Below are positions 8,508 through 16,875 of a stretch of 35,291 nucleotides of DNA, in pieces. Under the pieces are notes generated by a model. The model searched no databases. It was not told the origin of the DNA and saw only the letters and a list, made by a program, of their open reading frames with translations. Each line of letters starts with the position of its first letter. Within the stretch, counting starts at the first letter, position 1. Source of the stretch: Stenotrophomonas sp. 278. GTDB taxonomy: Bacteria > Pseudomonadota > Gammaproteobacteria > Xanthomonadales > Xanthomonadaceae. The DNA is taken from positions 1-35,291 of the forward strand of contig NZ_RHPP01000027.1 in the NCBI RefSeq assembly GCF_003935715.1. Direction: 5' to 3'. The position numbers were made by a program, and so were the translations under genes.

Positions 8508-9250
8508 GGGAACGGCACCTCCGGCACAGGCGGAACCCAGACCAGTTCGGCCATATCCGGGCCGGGCCTGTACCGGCCAGTGGCGTGCGTACCGGCAACC
8601 AGGTTGCGGATGTGCACCTCCAGCTGCGACAGGTAGGTGCTGGCGTCAGCCTGCCGGTAGTGCGCCTTGGCATTGGCCAGGGCCAGCAGATACACAGCCT
8701 CGCTGTCGATGCTGGTCTTGTCTGCGTCCTCGGAGAACCGGCTCAGGCTGGCCCGGGCCTTGATGACCAAGCTGCCCAGCGTGTCGTCCGGTGCCGGCCA
8801 CAGCTCGATGCAGTTGCGGAATTCGTAGCACTGCGGCAGCCCGGTGAGCTGGTCGCTGGTGTAAGAGCTGGTGCGGATGCCCTTGCGGAGCGGGGTCCAC
8901 ACGCCGTTGCGCTCGACGCCTACGTAGGCGACCTTCGACGGGTCGATGACCGCCGGGCACTCCTGCGGCGCGTTGCGCTCGTCATTTTCGGGGTAGTCGT
9001 AGAGCCGCACCCCAGCCGTCAGCGGCCAGGAGAACCAGCGCTCGGTGCGGAATGCGCCAATCTCTCGGGCCGACAGCACCACCTGGGCGCTGTAGAGGAA
9101 GTCGTTCAGCAGCTCCTTCATGCCCGGCGGCGGGAATGCCGCCTGAGCCGCATAGCCGAGCCGGACCATCAGCCGCTTGCGCAGTTGTGCGAGGGTCTGA
9201 TTGCCTTCGTTGCTCGCGCAGCCGCACTGAATGGCGTCGGTGATGCTCAT
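8504..9250 (-). CDS. Head-to-tail adaptor protein (P22 gp4/T7 gp11-like)
   Basis: This is a 248-residue protein. The N-terminal part (QTLAQLRKRLMVRLGYAAQ, then MKELLNDFLYSAQVVLS at about residues 44-60) is the helical start of phage adaptor or tail-tubular-protein-A families. An RTERWFSWPL strand, a YDYP element and a C-terminal helix pair (VYLLALANAKAHYRQADASTY at about 186-206) follow. These proteins form the ring between portal and tail. The start at 9250 has a GAGGG ribosome-binding site 5 nt upstream. Its position between capsid and tail genes agrees. I am fairly sure of the class, less sure of the exact family. Confidence 0.7.
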   Translation of the reverse strand: MSITDAIQCGCASNEGNQTLAQLRKRLMVRLGYAAQAAFPPPGMKELLNDFLYSAQVVLSAREIGAFRTERWFSWPLTAGVRLYDYPENDERNAPQECPAVIDPSKVAYVGVERNGVWTPLRKGIRTSSYTSDQLTGLPQCYEFRNCIELWPAPDDTLGSLVIKARASLSRFSEDADKTSIDSEAVYLLALANAKAHYRQADASTYLSQLEVHIRNLVAGTHATGRYRPGPDMAELVWVPPVPEVPFP

Positions 9251-9315
9251 TGGAGCCCTCTTAAACAGCGGGCCGGGTTGCCCCAGCCCGCTTGGTTGCT
9301 ACACGCGAGCGGGAG

Positions 9316-9903
9316 TTACTCGCCCAGGGTGCTGTCAGCAGCGCCGGCCTGAGCTGCGTCGTACAACGCCTGCAGGCTGTCTCGCGAGGCGTTGCCCTTG
9401 TGCTCGATGCCCAGACGGGTCAGCTCGGCGCGCAGGTCGGCATGGGAGAGCTCTTCCTGCTCTTCCTCGCCCTCGCCTTCCTGCGAGCCACCGCCGGCCT
9501 GTACCGACTGCGCAGTGGTGGCCGGCTGCTCGTAGCCCTTCTGACCCGGACGCGGCGGCAGCTTGCTGTCGATGACCGCCTCGGACTGCTTGCGGAAGCT
9601 GTCCTTGCCCAGCTCCATGCCGGTTTCCTTGGCGATGTCGCGCGCACCGTTGCGGAATACCTGGTCGATGGCCGGCCGGTATTTCTCGCTGTACTTGCTG
9701 ATCAGGCGCTGATACTCCTGCGTCGCGTTGTTCGGCAACTCCACGGCGTGGTAGTCGTCATTGAGGACTTCCACGTTGTCCTCGCCGTGGATCAGCTGGA
9801 GGATCTCCACTTCGTGCTTCGGCACGGAGTCGGTGATGGTGTGGTACTCGCTGCGCTGGATGCTCACCAGCACCACGGGCAGGATGGTCGTCGGCTTGCT
9901 CAT
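9316..9903 (-). CDS. Phage structural-region protein with C-terminal HeH/LEM-like domain
   Basis: The product has 195 residues. The N-terminal 60 residues look like a small beta domain (TTILPVVLVSIQRSEYHTI). A charged helical region follows (about 60-105), then a low-complexity Gly/Glu/Gln linker (about 128-150, GGGSQEGEGEEEQEEL). A C-terminal helix-extended-loop-helix (SAP/LEM-like) motif ends the protein (LRAELTRLGIEHKGNASRDSLQALYD, about 155-180; written here only to mark the region). HeH domains of this kind occur at the ends of phage head or tail proteins and may bind DNA or protein. AGGAGGG lies 3 nt before the ATG. The role in the virion is unknown. Confidence 0.6.
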   Translation of the reverse strand: MSKPTTILPVVLVSIQRSEYHTITDSVPKHEVEILQLIHGEDNVEVLNDDYHAVELPNNATQEYQRLISKYSEKYRPAIDQVFRNGARDIAKETGMELGKDSFRKQSEAVIDSKLPPRPGQKGYEQPATTAQSVQAGGGSQEGEGEEEQEELSHADLRAELTRLGIEHKGNASRDSLQALYDAAQAGAADSTLGE

Positions 9904-9958
9904 GTTCCCTCCTACGGGAATCAGGGAGGAAGCGGCCGGAGTGCGGCCGCCCCCAACA

Positions 9959-10201
9959 TCAGCCCGCGAGGGCGTAGACGGTGCCGGCGGCGGACAGCTT
10001 GATCCACTGCGGCAGGTTCTGGACTTCGGTCTGACTGGTCGCCGGCAGCGTGGCGAGCGTGGTGTAGGTGCCCGCCTCGGTGTCCGAGCCCTGCAGGGTT
10101 GCCGCAGATGCGCTCAGGTTGGAGAAGGTCGCGCTGCCGCCGCGCAGGAACGGGCTGTTGCCGGTCTTGAAAGCGGTGGCGGTGATCGGGGTGGACTTCA
10201 T
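9959..10201 (-). CDS. Small head protein, possible capsid decoration protein
   Basis: This 80-residue protein is rich in Thr, Ala and Ser, with a beta-strand pattern (LQGSDTEAGTYTTLATLP, then VYALAG at the end). It is encoded immediately downstream of the major capsid gene, where many phages keep a head-decoration or cement protein. AGGAG lies 8 nt before the ATG. There is no Cys, no signal and no clear family motif. The decoration role is inferred from size, composition and position. Confidence 0.5.
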   Translation of the reverse strand: MKSTPITATAFKTGNSPFLRGGSATFSNLSASAATLQGSDTEAGTYTTLATLPATSQTEVQNLPQWIKLSAAGTVYALAG

Positions 10202-10281
10202 GGGAGTGGCTCCTGTAGCCGGATGGGTTTCAGCGAGTGCCCAGCCGAAGCCGGGACACTCGGATCAGGCCTCAGGCCGGA

Positions 10282-11328
10282 TCAGGCGATGGACAGCACC
10301 GCGTGCACGTTGCGCTTGCTGATCGTCATGCCGTACTTGTTGGTCTGCGCGTAGTACGTCACGTAGCGATCGGGCAGCTTTTCCGGCTTCCGCTTCTTCA
10401 TCCAGTTGCCCTTCACCGGGCGGAACTTGAGGAAGTTGCGGTTGAACAGGTAGCAGCGCTTAGTCCACGGGTAGGTGATCGCGCCGAGCTTCGCGTCCAG
10501 CATTTCGAAGGTCGGATCCCAGATCAGCTCGATGCCGCGGTAGAACACCGCAGTGACCGAGGCGTCCAGGCCGGTGCCGCCGTTGGAGCCGATGATGATC
10601 TGGCGGTTGACCTCTTCCTTCGCCTCGGCCTTGTAGGCGTTCAGGAAGGCCTGACCGCAGCGGATGTCGGTCGGCACCGCGCCGCCGTAGCGCACGCAGG
10701 CGTCGTACATCTCGTCCAGCGCCGCGACGACACCGCCGGAGGCAATGGCCATCTTGGCGTTGTTGCGCCAGTAGTTGAAGGTCACACCACTGACGCCGCC
10801 GACCACATCCGCAGTGCCTGGGGTGGTGGAGATCAGGTGGTCGATGCCCGGCATGGCCTTGGCGCTCTGGCTGCCGTTCTGCAGCATTTCCAGAGCCAGG
10901 CCTTCCTGCAGGCCATTTTTCATGGCGGTCCAGCTGGACTTCAGCAGATTGACCAGCTGCTCTTTTTCCTGCGAGCTGGGCACAGCCACGCCGGCGTCAT
11001 CGATGGTGATGCCGTTGCGGATCAGGCGGTCTTCGTCGAACCAGAAGCCTTCGTGGTTGCTGTAGTACTGGAACTTGGCGAAGCGGTTCGGGTCGCGCTC
11101 GTTGTAGGTGACCTGATCGGCACCTTCGTAGTTCTGGTAGTTGCTGTCGTTGGAGACGAACAGCTTCTCGTTGTAGATGCCGTTGCCGAAGAACGACACC
11201 TCTTTGTCGCGCACGAACAGGTCGAGCGTGCGGTGGGCGACCGAAATCTGGTCGATGGGATCGCCGGAGGCGTAGCTCTCCAGCGTGTAGTTCGCGCCCT
11301 GCGTCAGCTGGGCAGTGGTCCAGGCCAT
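10282..11328 (-). CDS. Major capsid protein
   Basis: The protein has 348 residues from ATG 11328, which has GAGGA 8 nt upstream; an in-frame ATG at 11367 has no such site. The sequence (MAWTTAQLTQGANYTLESYA; SFFGNGIYNEKLFVSNDSNY; C-terminal region with YYAQTNKYGMTISKRNVHAV) fits the coat proteins of temperate podoviruses, presumably HK97-fold. The order portal, scaffold, coat, small head protein is the usual one. A stem-loop separates it from the scaffold gene upstream, and it is the best ribosome-binding site in the module, which fits high expression. The identification rests on context plus family-like sequence, not on a catalytic signature. Confidence 0.8.
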   Translation of the reverse strand: MAWTTAQLTQGANYTLESYASGDPIDQISVAHRTLDLFVRDKEVSFFGNGIYNEKLFVSNDSNYQNYEGADQVTYNERDPNRFAKFQYYSNHEGFWFDEDRLIRNGITIDDAGVAVPSSQEKEQLVNLLKSSWTAMKNGLQEGLALEMLQNGSQSAKAMPGIDHLISTTPGTADVVGGVSGVTFNYWRNNAKMAIASGGVVAALDEMYDACVRYGGAVPTDIRCGQAFLNAYKAEAKEEVNRQIIIGSNGGTGLDASVTAVFYRGIELIWDPTFEMLDAKLGAITYPWTKRCYLFNRNFLKFRPVKGNWMKKRKPEKLPDRYVTYYAQTNKYGMTISKRNVHAVLSIA

Positions 11329-11490
11329 GATGGATGTCCTCGAATGGGAATGGGGTTGTGCTTCCATCCACGTTCGAGGGGGGCGAGGCCTCTCACTGCC
11401 CTACCGGGCGCGACTCCGGCGTACTGCTTGCGTGGCGCGGTTGTCAGCCGCAGGGCCAGATTGCCCGCCTTGCCGAAGGCGTCAACGGAT

Positions 11491-11515
11491 ACAAGAAACC
11501 CCGCCGAAGCGGGGT
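11491..11515 (-). terminator. Stem-loop with UUCG-type tetraloop between scaffold and capsid genes
   Basis: On the minus strand, ACCCCGC (11515-11509 read in reverse) pairs perfectly with GCGGGGT (11504-11498). The loop is TTCG closed by C-G, the unusually stable tetraloop class, and a short pyrimidine-rich run (TTCTTGT) follows. It lies just downstream of the scaffold stop (11524). It could be a weak terminator, an attenuator or an mRNA-stability/processing element that sets the scaffold-to-coat ratio. The U-tract is poor, so full termination is doubtful. Confidence 0.6.
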
Positions 11516-11523
11516 CTTGCGGG

Positions 11524-12675
11524 TCAGGCGGCGTTGTTGGCCTGCTCGATCCCGAACTCCATCGCCTTCATCGGGTCGGTGAAGGCTGGGGCCATCGTCG
11601 GCTGCGGCCCGTTCGGTCGCATCGGGCCGGGGCGCGGCTGAGCCGGGGCTGCCGGAGCGGCGGGCGCTGCAACTGCCGGTGCCTGGATGCGGGCGTAGGC
11701 AAGCGCGGTTGCCTGTGGCCACTGGCTCGGGTGCATGGTGCGGCGAATCTCGGCCACCGCCTCGTTGAGCGCAGGACGCTTCGCCACATACTGCGGGTCC
11801 TGCGCCCGGGCGTCGGCGTCGAACTTCTGCAGCCAGGCAATGCCGTCCTGCTCAGCCTGCTGGGCGGCCTGTTGCGCCTCCTGCTGCTGGCGCTGGGCTG
11901 AGCTGCTGTAGGCACCCTGCGCGCGGGTGGAGGCGATCTCCAAGGCGCGAGTGCGCGGCAGGTCGCCCGACTGCACCTCGGCAAGCAGGTCCGCATGGGC
12001 GGCGAGCGGGTCATGGACGCCCGGGACTTCCTTTCCGAGCATCTGGGCCAGCACTGCCAGCTCCTTGGACATGACCTCGTAGGCCTGCCCTGCGGCAGAC
12101 ATGTCGCCGCGCTGCGCCTTGCTGATCAGGCCGAGGTAATCCAACGCCATACCGTACTGCTCAGGCGACGTGCCGGTGTCGGTCACCATCTTGACCATAT
12201 CCTCGCCAACCGAGGCGCGCTGCACCAGATCCGGCAGGGTCGCCACGTCCTCGATGCCGGCCGCCTTCAGCGCGTCACGGATCGGGGCCAGCTGCTTCAC
12301 TTCGGCGGCCAGACCACGGAAGCGCTCGGCGGTCTTGTCCTTCAGCCCCAGCGCAGTGATTTCGGCCTCGGTTTCGGCGTCAGGCTGCGGCTTATCAGGC
12401 TCGGCCGGCGGCTGGCCGTCTGCAGGCGGAGCGCCCTCCTGCGGCTGTGCCGGCTGCTGCTCGCCATCTGCGGGCGGCTGACCATCAGCTGCGGGGGTTG
12501 CCGGCGGAGTATCGGCGACCGGTGCCGCAGGTTCCGGCGCGGGCTCCGCAGCCGGTGGCGGGCTGGATTCATCCGCAGCGGCAATGCCAGCGTCGAGCGC
12601 GGCCATGGCGTCAGCGGTGATGTCGGTCGGGGTGGTGTCCGGCGCGGTGGCCGGAGTGTCGGTCGGGTCGGGCAT
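11524..12675 (-). CDS. Capsid scaffolding protein
   Basis: This is a 383-residue acidic protein. The first roughly 125 residues are low complexity (Pro/Ala/Asp/Gln), with repeated PADGQPPA-type units around residues 58-95. The middle is predicted coiled-coil/helical (about 100-290; for example TAERFRGLAAEVKQLAPIRD and a Gln-rich stretch with AQRQQQEAQQAAQQAEQ near 265-282). The C-terminus is Pro-rich and ends in a helix (PMKAMEFGIEQANNAA), where scaffolds usually bind coat protein. The location between portal and coat genes supports this strongly. The start at 12675 follows a tiny upstream frame by one base (TGACATG). Confidence 0.75.
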   Translation of the reverse strand: MPDPTDTPATAPDTTPTDITADAMAALDAGIAAADESSPPPAAEPAPEPAAPVADTPPATPAADGQPPADGEQQPAQPQEGAPPADGQPPAEPDKPQPDAETEAEITALGLKDKTAERFRGLAAEVKQLAPIRDALKAAGIEDVATLPDLVQRASVGEDMVKMVTDTGTSPEQYGMALDYLGLISKAQRGDMSAAGQAYEVMSKELAVLAQMLGKEVPGVHDPLAAHADLLAEVQSGDLPRTRALEIASTRAQGAYSSSAQRQQQEAQQAAQQAEQDGIAWLQKFDADARAQDPQYVAKRPALNEAVAEIRRTMHPSQWPQATALAYARIQAPAVAAPAAPAAPAQPRPGPMRPNGPQPTMAPAFTDPMKAMEFGIEQANNAA

Positions 12676-12676
12676 G

Positions 12677-12748
12677 TCACTTACTCCAGGTGCCGAAAAC
12701 GCGCCAGATGGCGACGGTGAGTGGGTGGTGGCGCAGCTGGCCGGGCAT
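12677..12748 (-). CDS. Possible 23-residue micro-protein between gp49-like and scaffold genes
   Basis: An ATG at 12748 overlaps the TGA of the gp49-like gene (TGATG). The frame runs 23 codons (MPGQLRHHPLTVAIWRVFGT and three more residues) to a TGA one base before the scaffold ATG (TGACATG). The frame fills the gap exactly and is coupled on both sides, which suggests ribosomes pass through it to reach the scaffold start. The C-terminal half is hydrophobic/aromatic. It may be a real small protein or only a coupling frame; no ribosome-binding site of its own is seen. Confidence 0.4.
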   Translation of the reverse strand: MPGQLRHHPLTVAIWRVFGTWSK

Positions 12749-13116
12749 CAGTTCGACGCCAGTTGGTCGCGCAGGCGGAAGCCCAGCAGCGGCCAGATCT
12801 TCGCCACGGCGTTTTGGCGGGCGATCTTCTGGCCGATCTCGGCGTCGAAGTTCTCCGGGCTGGCGCAGGCCGACTCACCAGTCACGGTGAAGCCGTTGCG
12901 CAGCACCAGCACGCAGAAGGTCAGCAGTTCCAGCGGAGCGAGGATGTGCTCGCCCTCAACGTACTCGGACTTGATTCGGGCGCTGGTGGCCTGAGAGCCA
13001 TCGCGAGCGGTGAAATAGACTTCAGAGCGGATTTCGCTTTCGATGTCAGCCGGCGTCACACGCGGCGCGGTCAGGCCCTTGGACTGGATTTCCTGCTCGA
13101 TGGTCTGGTCGTTCAT
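12748..13116 (-). CDS. N4 Gp49 / Sf6 gene 66 family phage protein
   Basis: The protein has 122 residues. The C-terminal two thirds carry the family pattern: LTFCVLVLRNGFTVTGESAC, the CASPENFDAEIGQ segment (about residues 82-94) and KIWPLLGFRLRDQL at the end. Members are found in many phages, often beside packaging or DNA-metabolism genes, and have no established biochemical function. AGGAG lies 6 nt before the ATG. It lies 12 nt after the portal stop, so it belongs to the packaging/head operon. Confidence 0.8.
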   Translation of the reverse strand: MNDQTIEQEIQSKGLTAPRVTPADIESEIRSEVYFTARDGSQATSARIKSEYVEGEHILAPLELLTFCVLVLRNGFTVTGESACASPENFDAEIGQKIARQNAVAKIWPLLGFRLRDQLASN

Positions 13117-13128
13117 TTGAAGCTCCTA

Positions 13129-15447
13129 TCAGGCTGCGAGGGGGTCAACGGCGGGGTCGCCGCTGGGTGGTTGCTCTGTCGGTGGGGGCTGGGTGCCGCC
13201 CTGCGGCGGAGGTGCGCTGCCGGGCACGCCCTGGGCCGGCATGGCCGGCTGGGTGCCATCGTTCTGCGGGATCAGCTGGTCGATGTCGAAGCGCTCGCCG
13301 CTGCGCTCAGCCGTCAGGCGCATCAGTTGTTCCATCGCATCGGCCATTGCCTCGTTGGAAGCGCCGCGCAACTGACCGATCTGGGCGATGCCGGTCTGCA
13401 GCAGCGGCAGCAGGTTGGCCCACGACTGACGCTCTGCCGAGGTATTGGGCTTGCCCGACGAGCCGGCGCGGATCTCGATGCGCAGGAAGTTGCTCAGGTC
13501 GTCCGGCCCCTGGTACGGCGGCCAGAAGGCCGCATCACCCGCAATGAACCGAACGTCCTCGTCGGTCATGTAGACGCGCGCGATCTCGCAGGTGTACTGC
13601 GCCAGATCGCTCAGGGCAGACTCCATGTTGTCGCGGCGGCTACTGCTGCGGGCCATGAACCCGCTGTTCTGGATCTCCGCCTCGGTGGCGGTACGATCGG
13701 TGTTGACCGAGCCGGCCATAGCCTCCTGAATACCCCAGATGCGCTCCAGCGCCTGTTCGATCTTGGTCCGGTCGTACGCTGCCTGATCCATCTGCGGGTA
13801 GGTGACAGGCATCAGGATGGCGCGCAGGTCCGCATCGGGCGTGACGGTCTTGACCGCGACCATTTCACCGACCTGCGCCTTTTCGAGCTTCTTGGCCTCG
13901 GCCGGCTCCAGCGCGCCTGCGTTGAACGCAGTCTTGGGGATGATGCGGCGGCGGTGGTCCACCTCTGCCGACATGCTGCGGTTGTACTCGTCGGCCAGCT
14001 TGATCGAGCGGCTCACCAGGCTCTGCGGGTGGCGCTGGCCGTCCACCGAGGACGTGCAGAACAGGAAGTATGGATAGAACCGGGTCGTGGCCGGCGGGTT
14101 GAAGCCAGGCTTCACCCAGAACGGAACGCCAGTAATGCCGGTCAACACGGTGTTGCTCACCGCATCCCAGATTTCGACCATGCGCACGAAGCCTGCGCCG
14201 CTGCCCTCCGGGTTGGTGGCCGTGTAGGCGTCTGCGTCCTGATCGGTCAGCTTCTCGCCAATGGTGCTGACGCTCTCGTTCGTGCCCATGACAGGCTTGC
14301 GCGGGTAGTAGCGGGTCGCCTTATTCAGGATGTTCTCAGCCACCCCTTTCAGGTCGTACTTAGCCAGATGCGGGCCGCACTGAGCCAGGGCGTCTTCATA
14401 GGCGACGAACGAAAACTCGCAGTTCCAGGGGGCATCCAGATGATTGGCGATGGCGAACCCGGGCGCGACTTGGAAGTTCTCGCCCTCCACGTTGTCGACC
14501 ACGTAGCCGCGTGCCACGACGCGCTCAGCGCCAGCCTGGATGGTTGCCAGCTGGCGTTCCAGATCGGCGACCTTGGCCTCTTGATTCTGGCCGAACACGC
14601 CCTTGACCGAATCCCATGCCCCAGCGATCAGGCCAGCCGATCCGTCCTCCAGCTCGGCTTCGAGCGCGCGGGCCCGGGCGATGTTCTGCTGCAGGTCGTT
14701 GATGGCCGTCTGCGTCTCCGGCGCGATCGCGGTGCGTTCCTGCCAGGACGCCTTCATGATCCCCACGCCGATGGTCAGCGAGGAACGGCACCACGGCCTG
14801 CCGCGGCGCTTGAGGCTCGCATCCTTCCACATCTGGGTGCCCACGGCCTCCAGCGTGTCGGCGAACTGCTTCATTTCCCGCGACTTGCGTGAGTACTGCT
14901 TGCGCAGCTTCAGCACTTCGTCGTTGACCAGCTTCTCGACGCCACCCTGGGTGAGGAACGCCTCTTGCGCCTGCATGCTCTGGGCCAGGGCCTGCTGCTG
15001 GTCGACGCCCATCGCGGTGAGCTCGGTGGCCACCTGCCGGCCCACCTCCATCGCGTCGGCCTCGGCCTGCTGCTGCAGCTGCATCATCAGCTGCTCGTTC
15101 GACTCGATCACATCCCGAATCTGCTCCGGGCTGGGCATGCGGTGCGCCGGGCCGGGCGACACGTCGAAGTCGGGGTTCCGGGCGTAGAGGAACGCCTCCA
15201 AGTTGTCGATGTTGGTGCCGATCAGGTTCGCATCGACCAGGAACCCGGAATCACCACGGGCCTGACGCCGGTCGCGGGCGTACTGCCGCCGCGCCTCCTT
15301 GTCGTACTCGCGGGCTTCCTCAATCCGTGCCATCCAGCGCTTCACGTCGGCCTGTTCACGGCTCAGGCGCTGCGCGCGGGCGGGATCAGGGTCTGCGGCC
15401 AGTGCAATACCGGTGTCGAGGGCGGCGATCTGCTGCTGGTCAGCCAT
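13129..15447 (-). CDS. Portal protein
   Basis: This is a 772-residue protein, a length typical of podovirus portals of the P22 kind (around 700-770). It contains helical N-terminal parts (ARIEEAREYDKEARRQYARD), a long coiled-coil insertion (about 110-175), a portal-like core with the segment GVPFWVKPGFNPPATTRFYP (about 463-482), and a C-terminal helical barrel-like segment. It ends in a Pro/Gly/Gln-rich tail (about 735-772). It forms the dodecameric ring through which DNA is packaged and ejected. The location directly after TerL and before the scaffold supports this. The start at 15447 has only a weak ribosome-binding site (GCGAAACC). Confidence 0.8.
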   Translation of the reverse strand: MADQQQIAALDTGIALAADPDPARAQRLSREQADVKRWMARIEEAREYDKEARRQYARDRRQARGDSGFLVDANLIGTNIDNLEAFLYARNPDFDVSPGPAHRMPSPEQIRDVIESNEQLMMQLQQQAEADAMEVGRQVATELTAMGVDQQQALAQSMQAQEAFLTQGGVEKLVNDEVLKLRKQYSRKSREMKQFADTLEAVGTQMWKDASLKRRGRPWCRSSLTIGVGIMKASWQERTAIAPETQTAINDLQQNIARARALEAELEDGSAGLIAGAWDSVKGVFGQNQEAKVADLERQLATIQAGAERVVARGYVVDNVEGENFQVAPGFAIANHLDAPWNCEFSFVAYEDALAQCGPHLAKYDLKGVAENILNKATRYYPRKPVMGTNESVSTIGEKLTDQDADAYTATNPEGSGAGFVRMVEIWDAVSNTVLTGITGVPFWVKPGFNPPATTRFYPYFLFCTSSVDGQRHPQSLVSRSIKLADEYNRSMSAEVDHRRRIIPKTAFNAGALEPAEAKKLEKAQVGEMVAVKTVTPDADLRAILMPVTYPQMDQAAYDRTKIEQALERIWGIQEAMAGSVNTDRTATEAEIQNSGFMARSSSRRDNMESALSDLAQYTCEIARVYMTDEDVRFIAGDAAFWPPYQGPDDLSNFLRIEIRAGSSGKPNTSAERQSWANLLPLLQTGIAQIGQLRGASNEAMADAMEQLMRLTAERSGERFDIDQLIPQNDGTQPAMPAQGVPGSAPPPQGGTQPPPTEQPPSGDPAVDPLAA

Positions 15448-15498
15448 GGCGGTTTCGCTGGGTCATTTGCCCCAACGATGCCGCTACGGGGGAAGGCT

Positions 15499-16875
15499 TC
15501 AACGGTAGTAGCCGGCTGCCTGCTCGTCTTCGGCGCGATCTGCGGCGTCTCGCTCTCTAAACCACTTCTCGGTGAACGGCGCTGGCTTGGGCGGCTCGGC
15601 CTCGGGCGGCAGGCTCCCGTGGGCCATCAGGTCGATGCCGCGGCCGAACAGGGTGCACACGTCCACCATGTCGTCTCGCCGGCCATCCTCGCCGGTGAAG
15701 GCGCACAACTGGTCAATCAGGCGGTCGCCCCAATCGGTGTTGGGCACGTGCACCGAGCCGGTGGCAGCGCGGGCGGCAAAGCCCAGCGCGCGGTCCGCCT
15801 TGCTGCCGGCAGATGCCAGCGGCTCACGTGACACGAAGGTCTGCGTTTCCTTCATGGCGCGGCGGATAGCGCCATCGACCGAGCGAAGGATGACGCCCTT
15901 CTCCTCGAACGCCTTGATGGGCTTGTTACGACGGATCATCTGCAGCCAGGCGCGAATCCACACAGAAGGGTCCTCCTGCCCGCTCCACCAGTCGGTGAGC
16001 CAGGTGTCCCCGGTATGGTCCATGCCCATGCAGCCATGCTCGGTCCAGTCGGGATCGGCCTCGGGATCGTCCGGGTCGGGAGCGCCGGCATAGTCGCTGG
16101 ACAGGTAGTAGCGCATCCCCTTCGGCTGGTCGCCCAGGTTGAAGCGCTTGAACCAGTGCCGCTTGAACAGGATGCCGGCCTTGCCGCGCGGCTTTCCGCC
16201 GAAAATGTGGTCGTGCAGGTCCTGGGAGATGGCGAGCGTCTTGAGCCGCTCCTTCTCCATGGCCTCGTTCCACCAGGGGTTGTCCTTCCAGTTGATCTGG
16301 ATGACGATCGCGTCGGGGTCATGCCCGGTGACCCAGCGCTTGTAGGCGTAGTCGTCTTCCTGATCCGGGTTGAAGGTGACCCAGATTTCCGCCCCGGTGG
16401 TGCGGACGATGGTCGGAATCAGCTTGTTCCAGCTGTTGGTCGAGACGTTGGACGCCTCTTCCACCCACACCAGGGTGGCACCCTCGAACGACTTGATGCT
16501 GTCAGCCGTGTGGTCCTGTAGGCCCGAGAAGCTGAATGTGCTGCCGGTCAGCAGGCAGGTGATGCCGTCCTCGGCCTTCTTGTTGACCTTGAAGTAGGCC
16601 GAAAGCCCCATCTTGAGGATGTAGTCCTCGATGACTCGCTTCGAGGACTGCGCCACCGACTTCTGGATCTCGCGCAGGCACAGGATGCGGTGCTTGGCCT
16701 GCATCGACAGCATGACGAGAATCTGCGCCACGCTGTGGGACTTGGCCGAGCCGCGCCCGCCGTACAGCACCTTGAACTGCTTCGGCTCCAGCACCGGCAC
16801 CAGCTTGACCGGCAGGGAGAGCGGCGTATGGGGCTCCAGCTTGCGCGGCTGTGGCGACTTTACGGCCCGCTTCAT
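15499..16875 (-). CDS. terL: Terminase large subunit
   Basis: The packaging motor has 458 residues. The ATPase domain has Walker A GGRGSAKS (39-46), Walker B LVWVEEA (135-141, acidic pair E139-E140) and a coupling motif TFNP (167-170). The nuclease domain shows the first acidic residue in SSDYAG (D261) and a C-terminal acidic pair in GRRDDMVD (D401-D402), as in the P22/Sf6-type large terminases. The final 20 residues are charged and rich in Ala. It overlaps terS by 4 nt (ATGA). The protein cleaves concatemeric DNA and pumps it into the prohead through the portal. All motifs expected for activity are present. Confidence 0.92.
   Translation of the reverse strand: MKRAVKSPQPRKLEPHTPLSLPVKLVPVLEPKQFKVLYGGRGSAKSHSVAQILVMLSMQAKHRILCLREIQKSVAQSSKRVIEDYILKMGLSAYFKVNKKAEDGITCLLTGSTFSFSGLQDHTADSIKSFEGATLVWVEEASNVSTNSWNKLIPTIVRTTGAEIWVTFNPDQEDDYAYKRWVTGHDPDAIVIQINWKDNPWWNEAMEKERLKTLAISQDLHDHIFGGKPRGKAGILFKRHWFKRFNLGDQPKGMRYYLSSDYAGAPDPDDPEADPDWTEHGCMGMDHTGDTWLTDWWSGQEDPSVWIRAWLQMIRRNKPIKAFEEKGVILRSVDGAIRRAMKETQTFVSREPLASAGSKADRALGFAARAATGSVHVPNTDWGDRLIDQLCAFTGEDGRRDDMVDVCTLFGRGIDLMAHGSLPPEAEPPKPAPFTEKWFRERDAADRAEDEQAAGYYR

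Noticed and set aside
12721-14892. 723-codon open frame on the plus strand
   Set aside because: It lies opposite the gp49-like and portal genes, has no family-like sequence, and arises from GC-rich codon bias on the coding strand. Similar long antisense frames at 10237-11901 and 33084-34196 were rejected for the same reason.
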